Assembly (NCBI GenBank): GCA_036833805.1 | Contig: DAITPA010000010.1 | Coordinates: 1-48,460, forward strand | Source of the DNA: PALSA-1196 sp036833805 | Lineage (GTDB): Bacteria > Pseudomonadota > Gammaproteobacteria > Steroidobacterales > Steroidobacteraceae | DNA: 48,460 nucleotides | Direction: 5' to 3' | In this document: positions 15,643-24,252 of the stretch, in pieces | Layout of the letters: each line of letters starts with the position of its first letter | Numbering within the stretch: position 1 is the stretch's first letter | Notes under the pieces: model-generated | Seen by the model: only the letters and a program-made list of their open reading frames with translations | Databases searched by the model: none | What the model was told of the DNA's origin: nothing | Program-made: the position numbers and the translations under genes

Positions 15643-15719
15643 GGGCGTCCCCGGCCCGATTTGAACGGGCGACCCCCGCCTTAGGAGGGCGGTGCTCTAT
15701 CCAGCTGAGCTACGGGGAC
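15643..15719 (-). tRNA. tRNA-Arg(CCT), copy 2, CCA not encoded
   Basis: The cloverleaf is identical to copy 1 through the discriminator G at 15646. The duplication boundary lies in the 3' end, so the next bases on the minus strand read CCC (15643-15645) and not CCA. A CCA-adding enzyme would be needed to mature it. Confidence 0.85.
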
Positions 15720-15759
15720 GGGCGGATTCGCACCGGCAGTGGCGCTGAGCGCAGTTGAA

Positions 15760-15805
15760 ATGGTGGAGCGGAAGGGGATCGAACCCTCGACCTTCGCATT
15801 GCGAA
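15760..15805 (-). repeat. Internal att-like site: 46-bp tRNA-Ala fragment, copy 2
   Basis: Second copy of the tRNA-Ala 3'-half fragment. It gives three att-like cores in direct order with 20502-20547, as in tandemly arrayed integrative elements. Confidence 0.9.
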
Positions 15806-16193
15806 TGGGAAAACGGCCCTTTCAATACCCGAGTGTTTTAGCTAATTGCTTGAAAATACTGGCACACGATGGACGCTCGTGGACGCTCGCATCACTTGTT
15901 TCCGCACACTTTCTGGCACACCCCGCCGATCCAAACAGCGCTCCACGCGCGGCGCGCACGGTGCATACAGTACCCGAGTCCTCCCGGCACTGCATGCACG
16001 CCTGCAGATCGCGCGCCTACCCTGCGCCGCCATGGTCGAGGGTCGCCAGAACGCGCGCGTGACGTGCCGCCGTTGCCAATACGCGGCTGAGCTTGACCCC
16101 CTGGCACTGAGGGGCCTGCGCGGCGAGCGCCTGAAGCAGTCAGTGCGGAGCCCGCGCCGCCGCGCTAACTCGCAGGGCCCTGTCGCCACCGCA

Positions 16194-16763
16194 TCAATCT
16201 CGGCTAGTGCGCGCCTGCTCGCGATCCGGCGGGCAGTCAATTGCTGGGCTCTTTTCGCTCTCAGCACCGCCGACGCTCACCGTGCTCATCGCGAAAACGC
16301 AAGGCCTTGGAGGTAATCGCAGCGTTACATGCATCTTCGCGATGGCCGGCACGTTTGCTATCTTTACAAGAGCCGTCGCATTTGGTCCCGAGTAGACATT
16401 ATAGGAGGCGATCGGTGTGACTGGCGTACTGCCATCGCTATTCGCCGTGGGAGCGGACCAGGCGAGTCTGATCGTTTGCTTGTTGCCGTGTTCGCATCCC
16501 GCGAGCTGCGTCGCGACGAAGCCCGCGATGGCCAGCAGCAACAAAACAAGAAGCCAGCTCTGCCGATGCACCTGCACCGCCGGCAGCGATTGCGTATAGC
16601 GCAGGCCAGTTCCGGGCAACCCGAGGGTCACGCTCGGCTTGCGCCGGCCGCCAAACGTGAGCCAGCTTCCGACGCGGCCAACTGACAGCGACGCGCCGCC
16701 CTTCGAGAGGTTCACCCTCAACCCGGGAAGCAACCGAACACGGCGATAGAAGCGGAAGCCCAT
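16194..16763 (-). CDS. DUF4236 protein with a fibronectin type III-like region, copy 2
   Basis: Identical to the protein at 11334-11903: a DUF4236 head, one membrane segment and a fibronectin-like tail. Exact identity means the two copies have had no time to diverge. Confidence 0.7.
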   Translation of the reverse strand: MGFRFYRRVRLLPGLRVNLSKGGASLSVGRVGSWLTFGGRRKPSVTLGLPGTGLRYTQSLPAVQVHRQSWLLVLLLLAIAGFVATQLAGCEHGNKQTIRLAWSAPTANSDGSTPVTPIASYNVYSGPNATALVKIANVPAIAKMHVTLRLPPRPCVFAMSTVSVGGAESEKSPAIDCPPDREQARTSRD

Positions 16764-16878
16764 GACTCAGTGTACGCCGGCGCCAATGCGTTCTTCATCA
16801 TTTCAAGTTCGATGGATTGGGCGGAAGGTGCTTCGGTTGTCGGGAACGCGCTGCGTTGTCCGTGATCCGCACCGCTAA

Positions 16879-17139
16879 TGCTCTCATGAGCATCTGCAAG
16901 AACGATGCACCGCCTCAACACTCCTACACGAGAAGGGGTATGACCCGGCGCTGATCGAATTGCAGCTTGCCCACGTAATGGGCGGCGTCGCCGGAATATA
17001 TGATCGATCGCAACGCTTGCCCGAGCGGCGCGCAATGATGCAAGAGTGGGCGGATTATTTAGATGCGCTCAAGGCTGCGGACAAGGCTCCGAGAGCCGCG
17101 CTAAAGACCGCACACTGGGCCACTAATCGTGTGAGATAA
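16879..17139 (+). pseudogene. Integrase C-terminal fragment, copy 2
   Basis: Identical to the fragment at 12019-12279. The same upstream TAA is present, so the integrase was already broken before the duplication. Confidence 0.85.
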
Positions 17140-17360
17140 TGCGCGGTTCGATAATTTACCAAAACGGCTTCGACTATGGGCAATCGAGTTGGTTGGGCGG
17201 CAAGCATGGGCGGCTGTAGCAGCAACATTACCGGCGAACACACTGTTTCTGAATCTGTGGTTAGAGCCAATACGCCGGGAAATGCCGCCATATGACGGGA
17301 AGGCTAATCGTTGAGCGACGTATCGATATACTACGTGGGTTGGGTGTTGGAAAGACAAAC

Positions 17361-17684
17361 ATGAGCAAAGCCACAATGTTTGAACTGATCCTCGTGCCGT
17401 CGAGTGATAACGCGGACGCTTGCAGTGCTGAATATCAGGCAGGACTAAAGGAATTTACTAGCCAGGCACGTGCCACCAGCCAACGAGGCTTTGCCATGGA
17501 TAGCGTTGTGGGAGGGGGTGGGCCGATTGGGGTGCACGTGCATATGCGGCGATGCGGCAGAGCTGCTGCTTACTTGCGCTTACCTGCGATTCTGCATTTG
17601 GCCCCAGCTACGACAGCGCTGTACATGCCTACAAAACCATTCGGAGGCTCAGGAAGATCATTACAGATTAATACCCAGTCTTGA
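17361..17684 (+). pseudogene. Probable 5' gene fragment, copy 2
   Basis: Identical to 12501-12824. The credible part is the first 58 codons; the rest overlaps the convergent membrane-protein gene. Confidence 0.35.
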
Positions 17685-18118
17685 TATTCGATCTCTCGCT
17701 GTGGATCTACCGGCTTTGAAAGACGAATAGCCACGAACGTTACTTCGCTGTGTTCTGGTGAAAGTACAGCTCCCTGAACGCTGCCGACAATAGCATTAAA
17801 TTGATATAAAGCATTTGGATCGCGATTTTCGGGTGGTAGTTGAGAAGCGAATCCACCAAAATTGTTGGTTATCGCCTGAGCGTTTTGCTGTGCAATAGAC
17901 TGACTGCCGCTCGCGCTAATTGCAGTGGTTGCCTCGTGCGTCCGAATATACGGCCACAAGAAACACACCGCAGCAGCCAACGCAGACGCCCCGGCTAACC
18001 AAAGGAGTCTTCGCCCCCATTCCTCGTGTCCGGTTGTCCAGATCATGGCCAAGCGCGCCGAAAAACAGGCAGCGGTCAAGCCAAAAAATCCCCAAAATGC
18101 GGCGTTATCAAGACCCAT
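17570..18118 (-). CDS. Membrane protein of unknown function, copy 2
   Basis: Identical to the 182-residue two-segment membrane protein at 12710-13258, with the same strong ribosome-binding site. Confidence 0.65.
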   Translation of the reverse strand: MGLDNAAFWGFFGLTAACFSARLAMIWTTGHEEWGRRLLWLAGASALAAAVCFLWPYIRTHEATTAISASGSQSIAQQNAQAITNNFGGFASQLPPENRDPNALYQFNAIVGSVQGAVLSPEHSEVTFVAIRLSKPVDPQREIEYQDWVLICNDLPEPPNGFVGMYSAVVAGAKCRIAGKRK

Positions 18119-18209
18119 AGATCCCTCCTAGGTAACGGGATTCTATGGCGTTTACGTGGGGGTTGCGCGGCTTGAAATCAGACGCTCAGCGATCAGACTT
18201 TTGGCGGCA

Positions 18210-18392
18210 TCACTCGCACCGAAACTCCAGCTCGGCGTGATCGGCGGACACCATTGGTGAAGCCATTCTCTCCTGTCCTGCCGTGAGGAGCTGCATCTGC
18301 TTGTGATCTTTTTCGCAAAATGCAGCCGCACGTTTGAGCGCTGACGAGCGGGCATCTAGCCACGCCGTCGCGACGCTCTGGATCGCCCGGCA
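18210..18392 (-). pseudogene. Remnant of a small Cys-containing envelope protein, copy 2
   Basis: Identical to 13350-13532; no in-frame start codon or signal peptide. Confidence 0.3.
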
Positions 18393-18661
18393 CTAGCGGC
18401 GCATCGGGGAGTTGAGCAGTGAACTGGCGACTGGCAGTCCGGGGCGGCAAGGGGAGAAAGCTTCCCCGCGGCGGCATGCCGCCGGCAAGCCAAGCTGAAG
18501 AAACCTCAAGCTGGCGAATCAGGGCTGCGCCGTCGGCGGTCGCTGATTGACAGCTGACGGGATGCGGACAGCGGAGCTTGCGTTTGAGCGGCGGCAAAAT
18601 TCTGGATGCATTGCTTCCGCCGGATTTACCGGGCACTTCCTTCCCAAAAGGAGAACGCCAT

Positions 18662-19072
18662 ATGCGTACCTCAGCCTTAATCGCCGTTTTAGGTCTATCA
18701 GCGTGCGCTGTCGCCATGGCGACTTCCGGTACTGGTGGGAACAGTAGTGGTGGCGGTGGCAGCCACACCGCTGCTGGTGGCGCTCACTCAAGTAGTCACG
18801 GCGCCAGGGAAGGCCACGCCGCCGGAGGGTCTGCCGCCAGTGAAGGCCATTTGTCCGCAGCAACCGTCACGAAGGAAACGGTTGCCGGCCGGCAAGCGAT
18901 CGTCACCTCGTACAAAATGCCCAAACCGTTATCCGAAGCCCAACGCAATAAATTTCACCGGGCGGCCTTTTTTGAAGGCGCGGCGAATGGGCACCAGTAC
19001 TTGTGCTTTGACACTCATTACCTGCTGCAGTCCCTCGAACGGCACTGTTACAACTTAATACCCTCAAGGTAG
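18662..19072 (+). CDS. Putative lipoprotein, Gly/Ser/His-rich, copy 2
   Basis: Identical to 13802-14212, with lipobox LSAC and the same AAAGGAG ribosome-binding site. Confidence 0.65.
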   Translation: MRTSALIAVLGLSACAVAMATSGTGGNSSGGGGSHTAAGGAHSSSHGAREGHAAGGSAASEGHLSAATVTKETVAGRQAIVTSYKMPKPLSEAQRNKFHRAAFFEGAANGHQYLCFDTHYLLQSLERHCYNLIPSR

Positions 19073-19077
19073 CGGCT

Positions 19078-19104
19078 CGGATTCTCTAGCGCACTGAGAA
19101 TCCG
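19078..19104. terminator. Stem-loop after the lipoprotein gene, copy 2
   Basis: Same 9-bp stem (CGGATTCTC/GAGAATCCG) as at 14218-14244, without a T tract. Confidence 0.4.
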
Positions 19105-19229
19105 TTCGGAAAGCAAGGCAGTGATTAGCGGCCACCTTTCGGTGCTACTGTTTTGTAAGAAATTGTCAACCATCGTGATCTCAGGCCGTTGACCATAAGT
19201 ATCGCCCTGAGTGGCCGGAAGGGCTCGTC

Positions 19230-19385
19230 ATGAGTTTCAAGGCTTCGATCAGCATCGCAGTGTTCGTGTGTGCAGCGCTTACGACTTTATCGGCAGCGGT
19301 CGCTGCGAACCCACAGGGGAGCAAGACCGCGAATACCCCCCACATCTCGGTCAACCGCGAGTACCTCAGACACAGCAATTCGTAG
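19230..19385 (+). CDS. Small secreted peptide, copy 2
   Basis: Identical to the 51-residue signal-peptide protein at 14370-14525. Confidence 0.45.
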   Translation: MSFKASISIAVFVCAALTTLSAAVAANPQGSKTANTPHISVNREYLRHSNS

Positions 19386-19586
19386 TAGACCCACGCGGTA
19401 CGTGCCCGGCTCGAAGCGGCAGATCCCAAGCTCGCTGGGTTCTCGAGTGGTGCACGATTGTTTGCCGACGCTGAATCAGGGCGCCGGTACGAAGGACTGC
19501 GCAACCTACACGCGCTGAAACTAAGTCGTCACCGCAACGTTTCCCCGCGCCATGGATGGGAAGCCGCCCCGCGAGCAGGCGCCCTC

Positions 19587-19973
19587 TTACGAAATATCCG
19601 GGTGCCGTCGTAAATCAGAAGGGACGTAGACATAGATCTTGTCGAGGGGCGCGCTCTCACCGTGGGCTGGCTTGGTTGGCGGCGGCTGCTTGACCGAACT
19701 CTCGTAGGTTGGATCCCACCAAACTACCTTTTTCCCACGCTCTTCAGCTTTTAGTCGAAGCATGAGCTCTGAGTGAGATTCCAACGCTCCGTTGAGCAAG
19801 TTTGCTCGTCTTTGCAGCTCGATCATGCCCGCCTGAAGGTCGATCACGCGATCCTGCGACTTTTTGAGTTTTGCGCTGAACACTACGGAAGCAACAGCAG
19901 CAACGGCCATTGCCATGGTTGCAAGTGCTGTCCATTCAGTCGCGGACAAAAGCAAAAACGTGGGATCGCTCAT
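19587..19973 (-). CDS. Small single-pass membrane protein with coiled coil, copy 2
   Basis: Identical to 14727-15113, with the start chosen on the same AAGGAG site. Confidence 0.6.
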   Translation of the reverse strand: MSDPTFLLLSATEWTALATMAMAVAAVASVVFSAKLKKSQDRVIDLQAGMIELQRRANLLNGALESHSELMLRLKAEERGKKVVWWDPTYESSVKQPPPTKPAHGESAPLDKIYVYVPSDLRRHPDIS

Positions 19974-20105
19974 ACGTTTCTCCTTGGGGAAAGGCCGCCC
20001 CTGCGGGCACGGCGGCCCTCCACGCGCCATATTTAATCAGGCTCTACAAGTTCCCGTTTGCCTCGGGGGATTCCAGGTCTGGCGAGCCAGATTCGCGAGG
20101 GCCGC

Positions 20106-20330
20106 TCATGATCGCGCCTCGAGAAGCGCCCTTGCTCGCTCGATCGATCTGAGACAGGACATGCGCAGCATGGTCGCGACCTCGTCGTACACGCCCTTGT
20201 GCTCGACGGCGAGCACCGCGGACATGATGCAAGCGCGAATCTGGGTGAGCTCGATGTTGAGGCCGTCGGCTAGGCTGCTTGCCGGGGCAGATTTGCGCCG
20301 TATGGCGCGGTTAGTCTTCGACTTAGCCAT
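20106..20330 (-). CDS. Small hypothetical protein, copy 2
   Basis: Identical to 15246-15470. It lies about 170 bp downstream of tRNA-Ala on the same strand with no terminator seen between, so it may be reached by read-through from the tRNA promoter. Confidence 0.5.
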   Translation of the reverse strand: MAKSKTNRAIRRKSAPASSLADGLNIELTQIRACIMSAVLAVEHKGVYDEVATMLRMSCLRSIERARALLEARS

Positions 20331-20502
20331 GTTGCATCTCCTTGGGATGTGATGTGGTTAGCCGCTCGGCGTGATGACTGTCACGTCGGGCGGCGCTTTT
20401 GGAGTGCCGCAGACGAATTGAGAGGGGAATCTGTCGTTGCACTTAGCTGGCACTTATGGCCGCGAGCCAATTTCAGCGACTGTCACGAAACACTGCAATT
20501 CA

Positions 20503-20578
<76 letters not shown>

Positions 20579-20592
20579 ACGCGCGGGCGGCG

Positions 20593-20621
20593 ATTCTAGC
20601 ATCGCAGCACAGCATGACCAA
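20593..20621 (-). promoter_or_regulatory. Sigma-70-type promoter of tRNA-Ala
   Basis: On the minus strand, TTGGTC (-35) and TAGAAT (-10) are separated by 17 bp, with the -10 box ending 14 bp before the tRNA 5' end. The original tRNA-Ala/tRNA-Arg unit would have been read from here; both tRNA-Arg copies are now 4.8-9.7 kb downstream. Confidence 0.6.
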
Positions 20622-20688
20622 TTTTGGTTTTGATCTGACTTGGCTGTGGTCCGGCGGCTATGATCGGCATCTCTTGCCGTAATGGCCA

Positions 20689-21150
20689 ATGCTCATGCTC
20701 AAAGTCGGGACACGGGCGCCGGAGTTCACGCTGCCGGACCAAGACGGGCGCGACATGTCGCTGTCAACCCTCCTCAACCGTGGGCCGGTGATTCTTTACT
20801 TCTATCCAGCCGATTTCACGCCCGGCTGCACGCGACAGGCCTGTTCGATACGCGATTTGTACACCGAGGTGCTGCGCGTCGGATTCACCGTAGCAGGAAT
20901 CAGTCCGCAAAAGTCGGCGCGACATCTTGCCTTTCGCGAACGCTACAAGCTGCCGTTCACGCTGCTTTCCGATCCGCACAAGTTCGTGATCAAAATGTAC
21001 GACGTTGACGGACCGCTCGGGTTCGGCGTGCGGCGCGCAACTTTTCTGATCGACCCGGCGCGCATTATCCGCGGCGCGATGCTCGCCGATTTTCGCATCA
21101 GCCAGCACGCAAACTTCATCCATCGGGCGCTTGCCATGAGCTCACGCTGA
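20689..21150 (+). CDS. Peroxiredoxin, BCP/PrxQ type
   Basis: 153 residues with a thioredoxin fold. The motif FYPADFTPGCTRQACSIRD carries the peroxidatic cysteine (C47) and a second cysteine five residues later (C52), the arrangement of BCP/PrxQ enzymes that use an intramolecular disulfide. It should reduce peroxides in the cytoplasm with thioredoxin as donor. An alternative ATG lies two codons downstream. It is monocistronic, between tRNA-Ala and a convergent phosphatase. Confidence 0.9.
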   Translation: MLMLKVGTRAPEFTLPDQDGRDMSLSTLLNRGPVILYFYPADFTPGCTRQACSIRDLYTEVLRVGFTVAGISPQKSARHLAFRERYKLPFTLLSDPHKFVIKMYDVDGPLGFGVRRATFLIDPARIIRGAMLADFRISQHANFIHRALAMSSR

Positions 21151-21177
21151 CACTGCAGCTGCAAGCGGGCAATGCCC

Positions 21178-21735
21178 CTAATACTTCATGCGCAGCACGC
21201 TCGCGCCGCCTAAGCGCGGCACGCTGAGCACATAGATATCGCTGTAATCATTCTCGGCGATCGGCTTGATGTCCTTCCCGCTGAGCTCACGTACAAGCTG
21301 TGGCAAAGTATTACTATGCCCAATGATGAGCACCGTACCGCCGCGATGCTCGCGCAAAAGCCTTGTCGCGGTGCCCGCGACGTCCACGCCCGAGAGCACC
21401 ACCGGAACGAGACGCAGACGCGCCGCAAGCGGCGCGGCGGTCTGCTGCGCGCGGCGCGTGTTGGTGACGTAAATCGCATCCAAGTGTCCCGCGCCTTCGC
21501 GTTCCCCGAATATCTGCGCAAGCCGCTCTGAGCGCTGTTCCCCTTCCGGAGAAAGCGGCGGATCATCGATCGTACTTAGTGCTTTCTCTGCATGCCGAAC
21601 CAGCACCACGGTTGTCGTCGTGATGCTGCGATAGGCCAACACCGCGAGCGCTACCGCGATCACACCCAGCAGCGCAGGAAGCCAGATCGGCGCGAGAAAC
21701 GGCCGTCTGCGGCGAGTGATTGCGGGTGCCTCCAT
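21178..21735 (-). CDS. Membrane-anchored histidine phosphatase family protein
   Basis: 185 residues from MEAPAITRRRRPFLAP; an upstream start 23 codons earlier is less likely. One N-terminal membrane segment (IWLPALLGVIAVALAVLAYR) precedes a phosphoglycerate-mutase-like domain. The catalytic RHAEK motif is at about residues 47-51, the second histidine is in IIGHSNTLPQLV, and the acidic residue is probably in the SPEGEQRSERL region. The substrate is unknown; the soluble domain is probably periplasmic. It is divergent from the pigment cluster, whose first gene begins 145 bp away. Confidence 0.8.
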   Translation of the reverse strand: MEAPAITRRRRPFLAPIWLPALLGVIAVALAVLAYRSITTTTVVLVRHAEKALSTIDDPPLSPEGEQRSERLAQIFGEREGAGHLDAIYVTNTRRAQQTAAPLAARLRLVPVVLSGVDVAGTATRLLREHRGGTVLIIGHSNTLPQLVRELSGKDIKPIAENDYSDIYVLSVPRLGGASVLRMKY

Positions 21736-21879
21736 GGCGCCATGATAGTGGCTCGCCACAGAAGAAACGTGCCGATTTGAAATTGCGGCGGCACGAAGCG
21801 TCAAAGCACATCACATTGGACCGACGCAAGCCGCGACGGTAGAATTCAACAAGCTGTTCGCTGGCGCAAATTCATTCCC

Positions 21880-23187
21880 TTGCAAAAGACCGACGTACTC
21901 GTGATCGGTGGTGGCCCAGCGGGCTCCACCGCCGCAACACTTCTCGTGGAGCGCGGCTATCAGGTCGTGCTGCTCGAGAAAGAGCGCCATCCGCGCTTTC
22001 ATATCGGCGAGTCGCTCTTGCCCGCGAACCTGCCAATCCTGGCGCGCCTCGGCGTCGCCGACGAGGTCCAAGCCATCGGCATGCAAAAATGGGGCGCGGA
22101 ATTCATCTCCCCCTGGGATGGACGTCATCAGACCTACGAATTCGCCGAGGGCTGGAACAAGTCGCTGCCGTTCGCCTACCAGGTGCGCCGTTCGCAGTTC
22201 GATGAGATTCTGTTTCGCCGCGCTGTGCGTGCCGGCGCGCACGCGCACGAAGGCTGTCGGGTTCGCGATGTCGAGTTTCAGTCCGACGGCGCTGGCGCGC
22301 TCGTGCATGCGACACTCGAAGATGGCAGCACTTTATCCTGGCAAGCGCGCTTCATCGTCGACGCATCGGGGCGCGACACGTTTCTCGGCAATCGCCTCAA
22401 GTCCAAGCGGCGCGACACCAAGCACAGTAGCGCGGCACTGTATGGTCATTTTCGCGGTGCACGCCGCTATTCGGACAAGCGCGCGGGCGATATCTCGATC
22501 TACTGGTTCGACCACGGGTGGTTCTGGTTCATTCCGCTTGCCGACGGCACGACGAGCGTCGGTGCGGTGGTGTGGCCCTACTACACCAAGACACGCACGG
22601 TATCGGTACGCGAATTTTTCCTCGCGACGATCGGCCTGTGCGCGCCGCTTGCCGAGCGTTTGCAGGACGCCGAGCTGGTCGCCGACGTAACGGCCACTGG
22701 CAACTATTCGTACGCCTGCGACCGCGCCAGCGGCGTCAATTACCTACTGCTTGGCGACGCCTATACGTTCATCGACCCCATGTTTTCTTCGGGCGTCATG
22801 CTCGCCATGAACAGTGCCGTCGCCGGTGTCGATGCCATCGATAAATGTTTGCGTGATCCGCGCAGCGCTCGCCAGGCGCTAAGGAACTTCGAGCGCGTCA
22901 TGCGCCGTGGGCCGGAAGAGTATTCCTGGTTTATCCATCGCGTCACGGGCCCGACCATGCGCGATATGTTCATGGGACCGCGCAATACGCTGCGCATGAA
23001 AGAGGCTCTGCTATCACTCTTAGCTGGGGACATTTTCGGCAAAACACCGATCTGGGCATCGCTGCGCGCGTTCAAGTTGCTCTACTACGCCGTAGCATGT
23101 TTGAACCTGAAACGTTCGCTCGCTGCCGTGCGCCGCCGGGCTTTGAACATCAGGCCCGTCGAGTCCGAGCAGACGACCGCCAACTGA
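21880..23187 (+). CDS. FADH2-dependent halogenase-like flavoprotein
   Basis: 435 residues from a TTG start with no clear ribosome-binding site. The FAD motif is VLVIGGGPAGSTAATLL, followed by GESLLPANLPIL. A lysine at position 70 (MQKWGAEF) matches the catalytic lysine region of CndH/CmlS-type halogenases. WFWFIP at 214-219 fits the WxWxIP halogenase signature that blocks monooxygenation, and DPMFSSGV is the later flavin-binding motif. It probably halogenates a phenolic ring, bound to carrier protein or free, using a separate flavin reductase. It overlaps the chorismatase gene by 1 bp, so its substrate is likely the hydroxybenzoyl starter or the polyene head. A non-halogenating oxidoreductase of the same superfamily remains possible. 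Confidence 0.8.
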   Translation: MQKTDVLVIGGGPAGSTAATLLVERGYQVVLLEKERHPRFHIGESLLPANLPILARLGVADEVQAIGMQKWGAEFISPWDGRHQTYEFAEGWNKSLPFAYQVRRSQFDEILFRRAVRAGAHAHEGCRVRDVEFQSDGAGALVHATLEDGSTLSWQARFIVDASGRDTFLGNRLKSKRRDTKHSSAALYGHFRGARRYSDKRAGDISIYWFDHGWFWFIPLADGTTSVGAVVWPYYTKTRTVSVREFFLATIGLCAPLAERLQDAELVADVTATGNYSYACDRASGVNYLLLGDAYTFIDPMFSSGVMLAMNSAVAGVDAIDKCLRDPRSARQALRNFERVMRRGPEEYSWFIHRVTGPTMRDMFMGPRNTLRMKEALLSLLAGDIFGKTPIWASLRAFKLLYYAVACLNLKRSLAAVRRRALNIRPVESEQTTAN

Positions 23188-24233
23188 TGGGCTTAGAATC
23201 CGTCCTAAGGCTCGACTATCTGTCACTCGCCGAACTTGCCGCACGCCCGGCGGCGTGGTGGCAGGGTGTACTGGGGCTCGCCGCCTTTGATGCACAAGTG
23301 CCGGCAGCCCCCGCCCCTCATGTTCCTATGGTGACGGTGCAGACACCGGTTCTGGGTGCCAATGCGCGCCGCTATGAAGTTTGGCACAGCGGCCAGAGCG
23401 CACGATGGGGCGAGCACGGCCGGATCCAATATCGGCACGCAGCGGATGTCGTCTACGGTCGCCTGAGCATTCTCGAGAGCGACGTTGCAGCAGCGCCGCT
23501 TGCAGCAAGCGCGCTGCAGCGCGCGACGGAGCTCGCTTATCGCGAGATCTTCGCCGTGCTTGATGCGCTCGGCATGCCGCATTTGGTGCGCGTGTGGAAC
23601 TACCTGCCCAACATTCATGCCGAGAGCCACGATTCGGAGCGCTACTGGCAATTCAACAGCGCACGGCAGGACGCCTTCATTGCCTGCGGGCGCACGGTCA
23701 CCGGCGCCGTGCCGGCCGCATGCGGTGTCGGGTCGCCGCTTGGCACACCTCTCGTCATCTATTTTCTCGGCAGCAGCAACGCGCCGACGGCCATTGAAAA
23801 CCCGCGTCAGGTGAGTGCCTACCATTACCCCCCGGAATACAGTCCGCAAAGCCCAACATTTTCACGCGCCTGCACCGTAGATTTTGCGAGCGCACGGGTG
23901 CTCTTCATCTCGGGAACCGCGAGCATCCTCGGGCACGCAACCGTGCATATCGGCGATGCCGCAGCGCAAACGCGCGAGACGCTGCGCAATATTGACGCTC
24001 TCCTTAGTGAAGCAAACCGCGCGACCGGGCCGCTGGTGCCGTTCACGCTGGACAGTTTGTGGTACAAGGCATACGTGCGCCGCGCGAGTGATCTTGCCGC
24101 CATCGACTCGGAGCTGCGCGCAGGACTCGGCTCCGGCGCGCAAGTACTCTACCTGCGCGCCGATCTTTGCCGGCAGGATCTGCTGGTCGAGATCGAGGCG
24201 ACAGGTTGTCATTCGGCTAACCGCAAGTCGTAA
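23187..24233 (+). CDS. Chorismatase, FkbO/Hyg5/XanB2 family
   Basis: 348 residues from MGLESVLRLDYL; the ATG overlaps the halogenase stop (TGATG). The family hydrolyses or rearranges chorismate to hydroxybenzoates or dihydroxycyclohexadienoate. Matching motifs are LVRVWNYLPNIHAES, ERYWQFNSARQDAFIACGR and FISGTASILGHATVHIGD in the usual order. In Xanthomonas, XanB2 supplies 3- and 4-hydroxybenzoate for xanthomonadin; the gene neighbourhood suggests the same starter role here. Subtype cannot be decided by eye. Dedicated starter supply by chorismatase replaces the ammonia-lyase or lyase route of other aryl polyene clusters. Confidence 0.9.
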   Translation: MGLESVLRLDYLSLAELAARPAAWWQGVLGLAAFDAQVPAAPAPHVPMVTVQTPVLGANARRYEVWHSGQSARWGEHGRIQYRHAADVVYGRLSILESDVAAAPLAASALQRATELAYREIFAVLDALGMPHLVRVWNYLPNIHAESHDSERYWQFNSARQDAFIACGRTVTGAVPAACGVGSPLGTPLVIYFLGSSNAPTAIENPRQVSAYHYPPEYSPQSPTFSRACTVDFASARVLFISGTASILGHATVHIGDAAAQTRETLRNIDALLSEANRATGPLVPFTLDSLWYKAYVRRASDLAAIDSELRAGLGSGAQVLYLRADLCRQDLLVEIEATGCHSANRKS

Positions 24234-24252
24234 GGCCGTGCGGACATCCCTC

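Larger units (their letters stand above)
15644..20495. repeat. Direct tandem repeat, unit 2 (about 4852 bp)
   Basis: Second unit of the tandem repeat, offset 4860 from unit 1. Its right end passes into the intact tRNA-Ala locus. The sequence after the common CACTG differs from unit 1 (CAATTCATGG here, GAATTTAGGG there), which marks the duplication junction. Confidence 0.93.
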
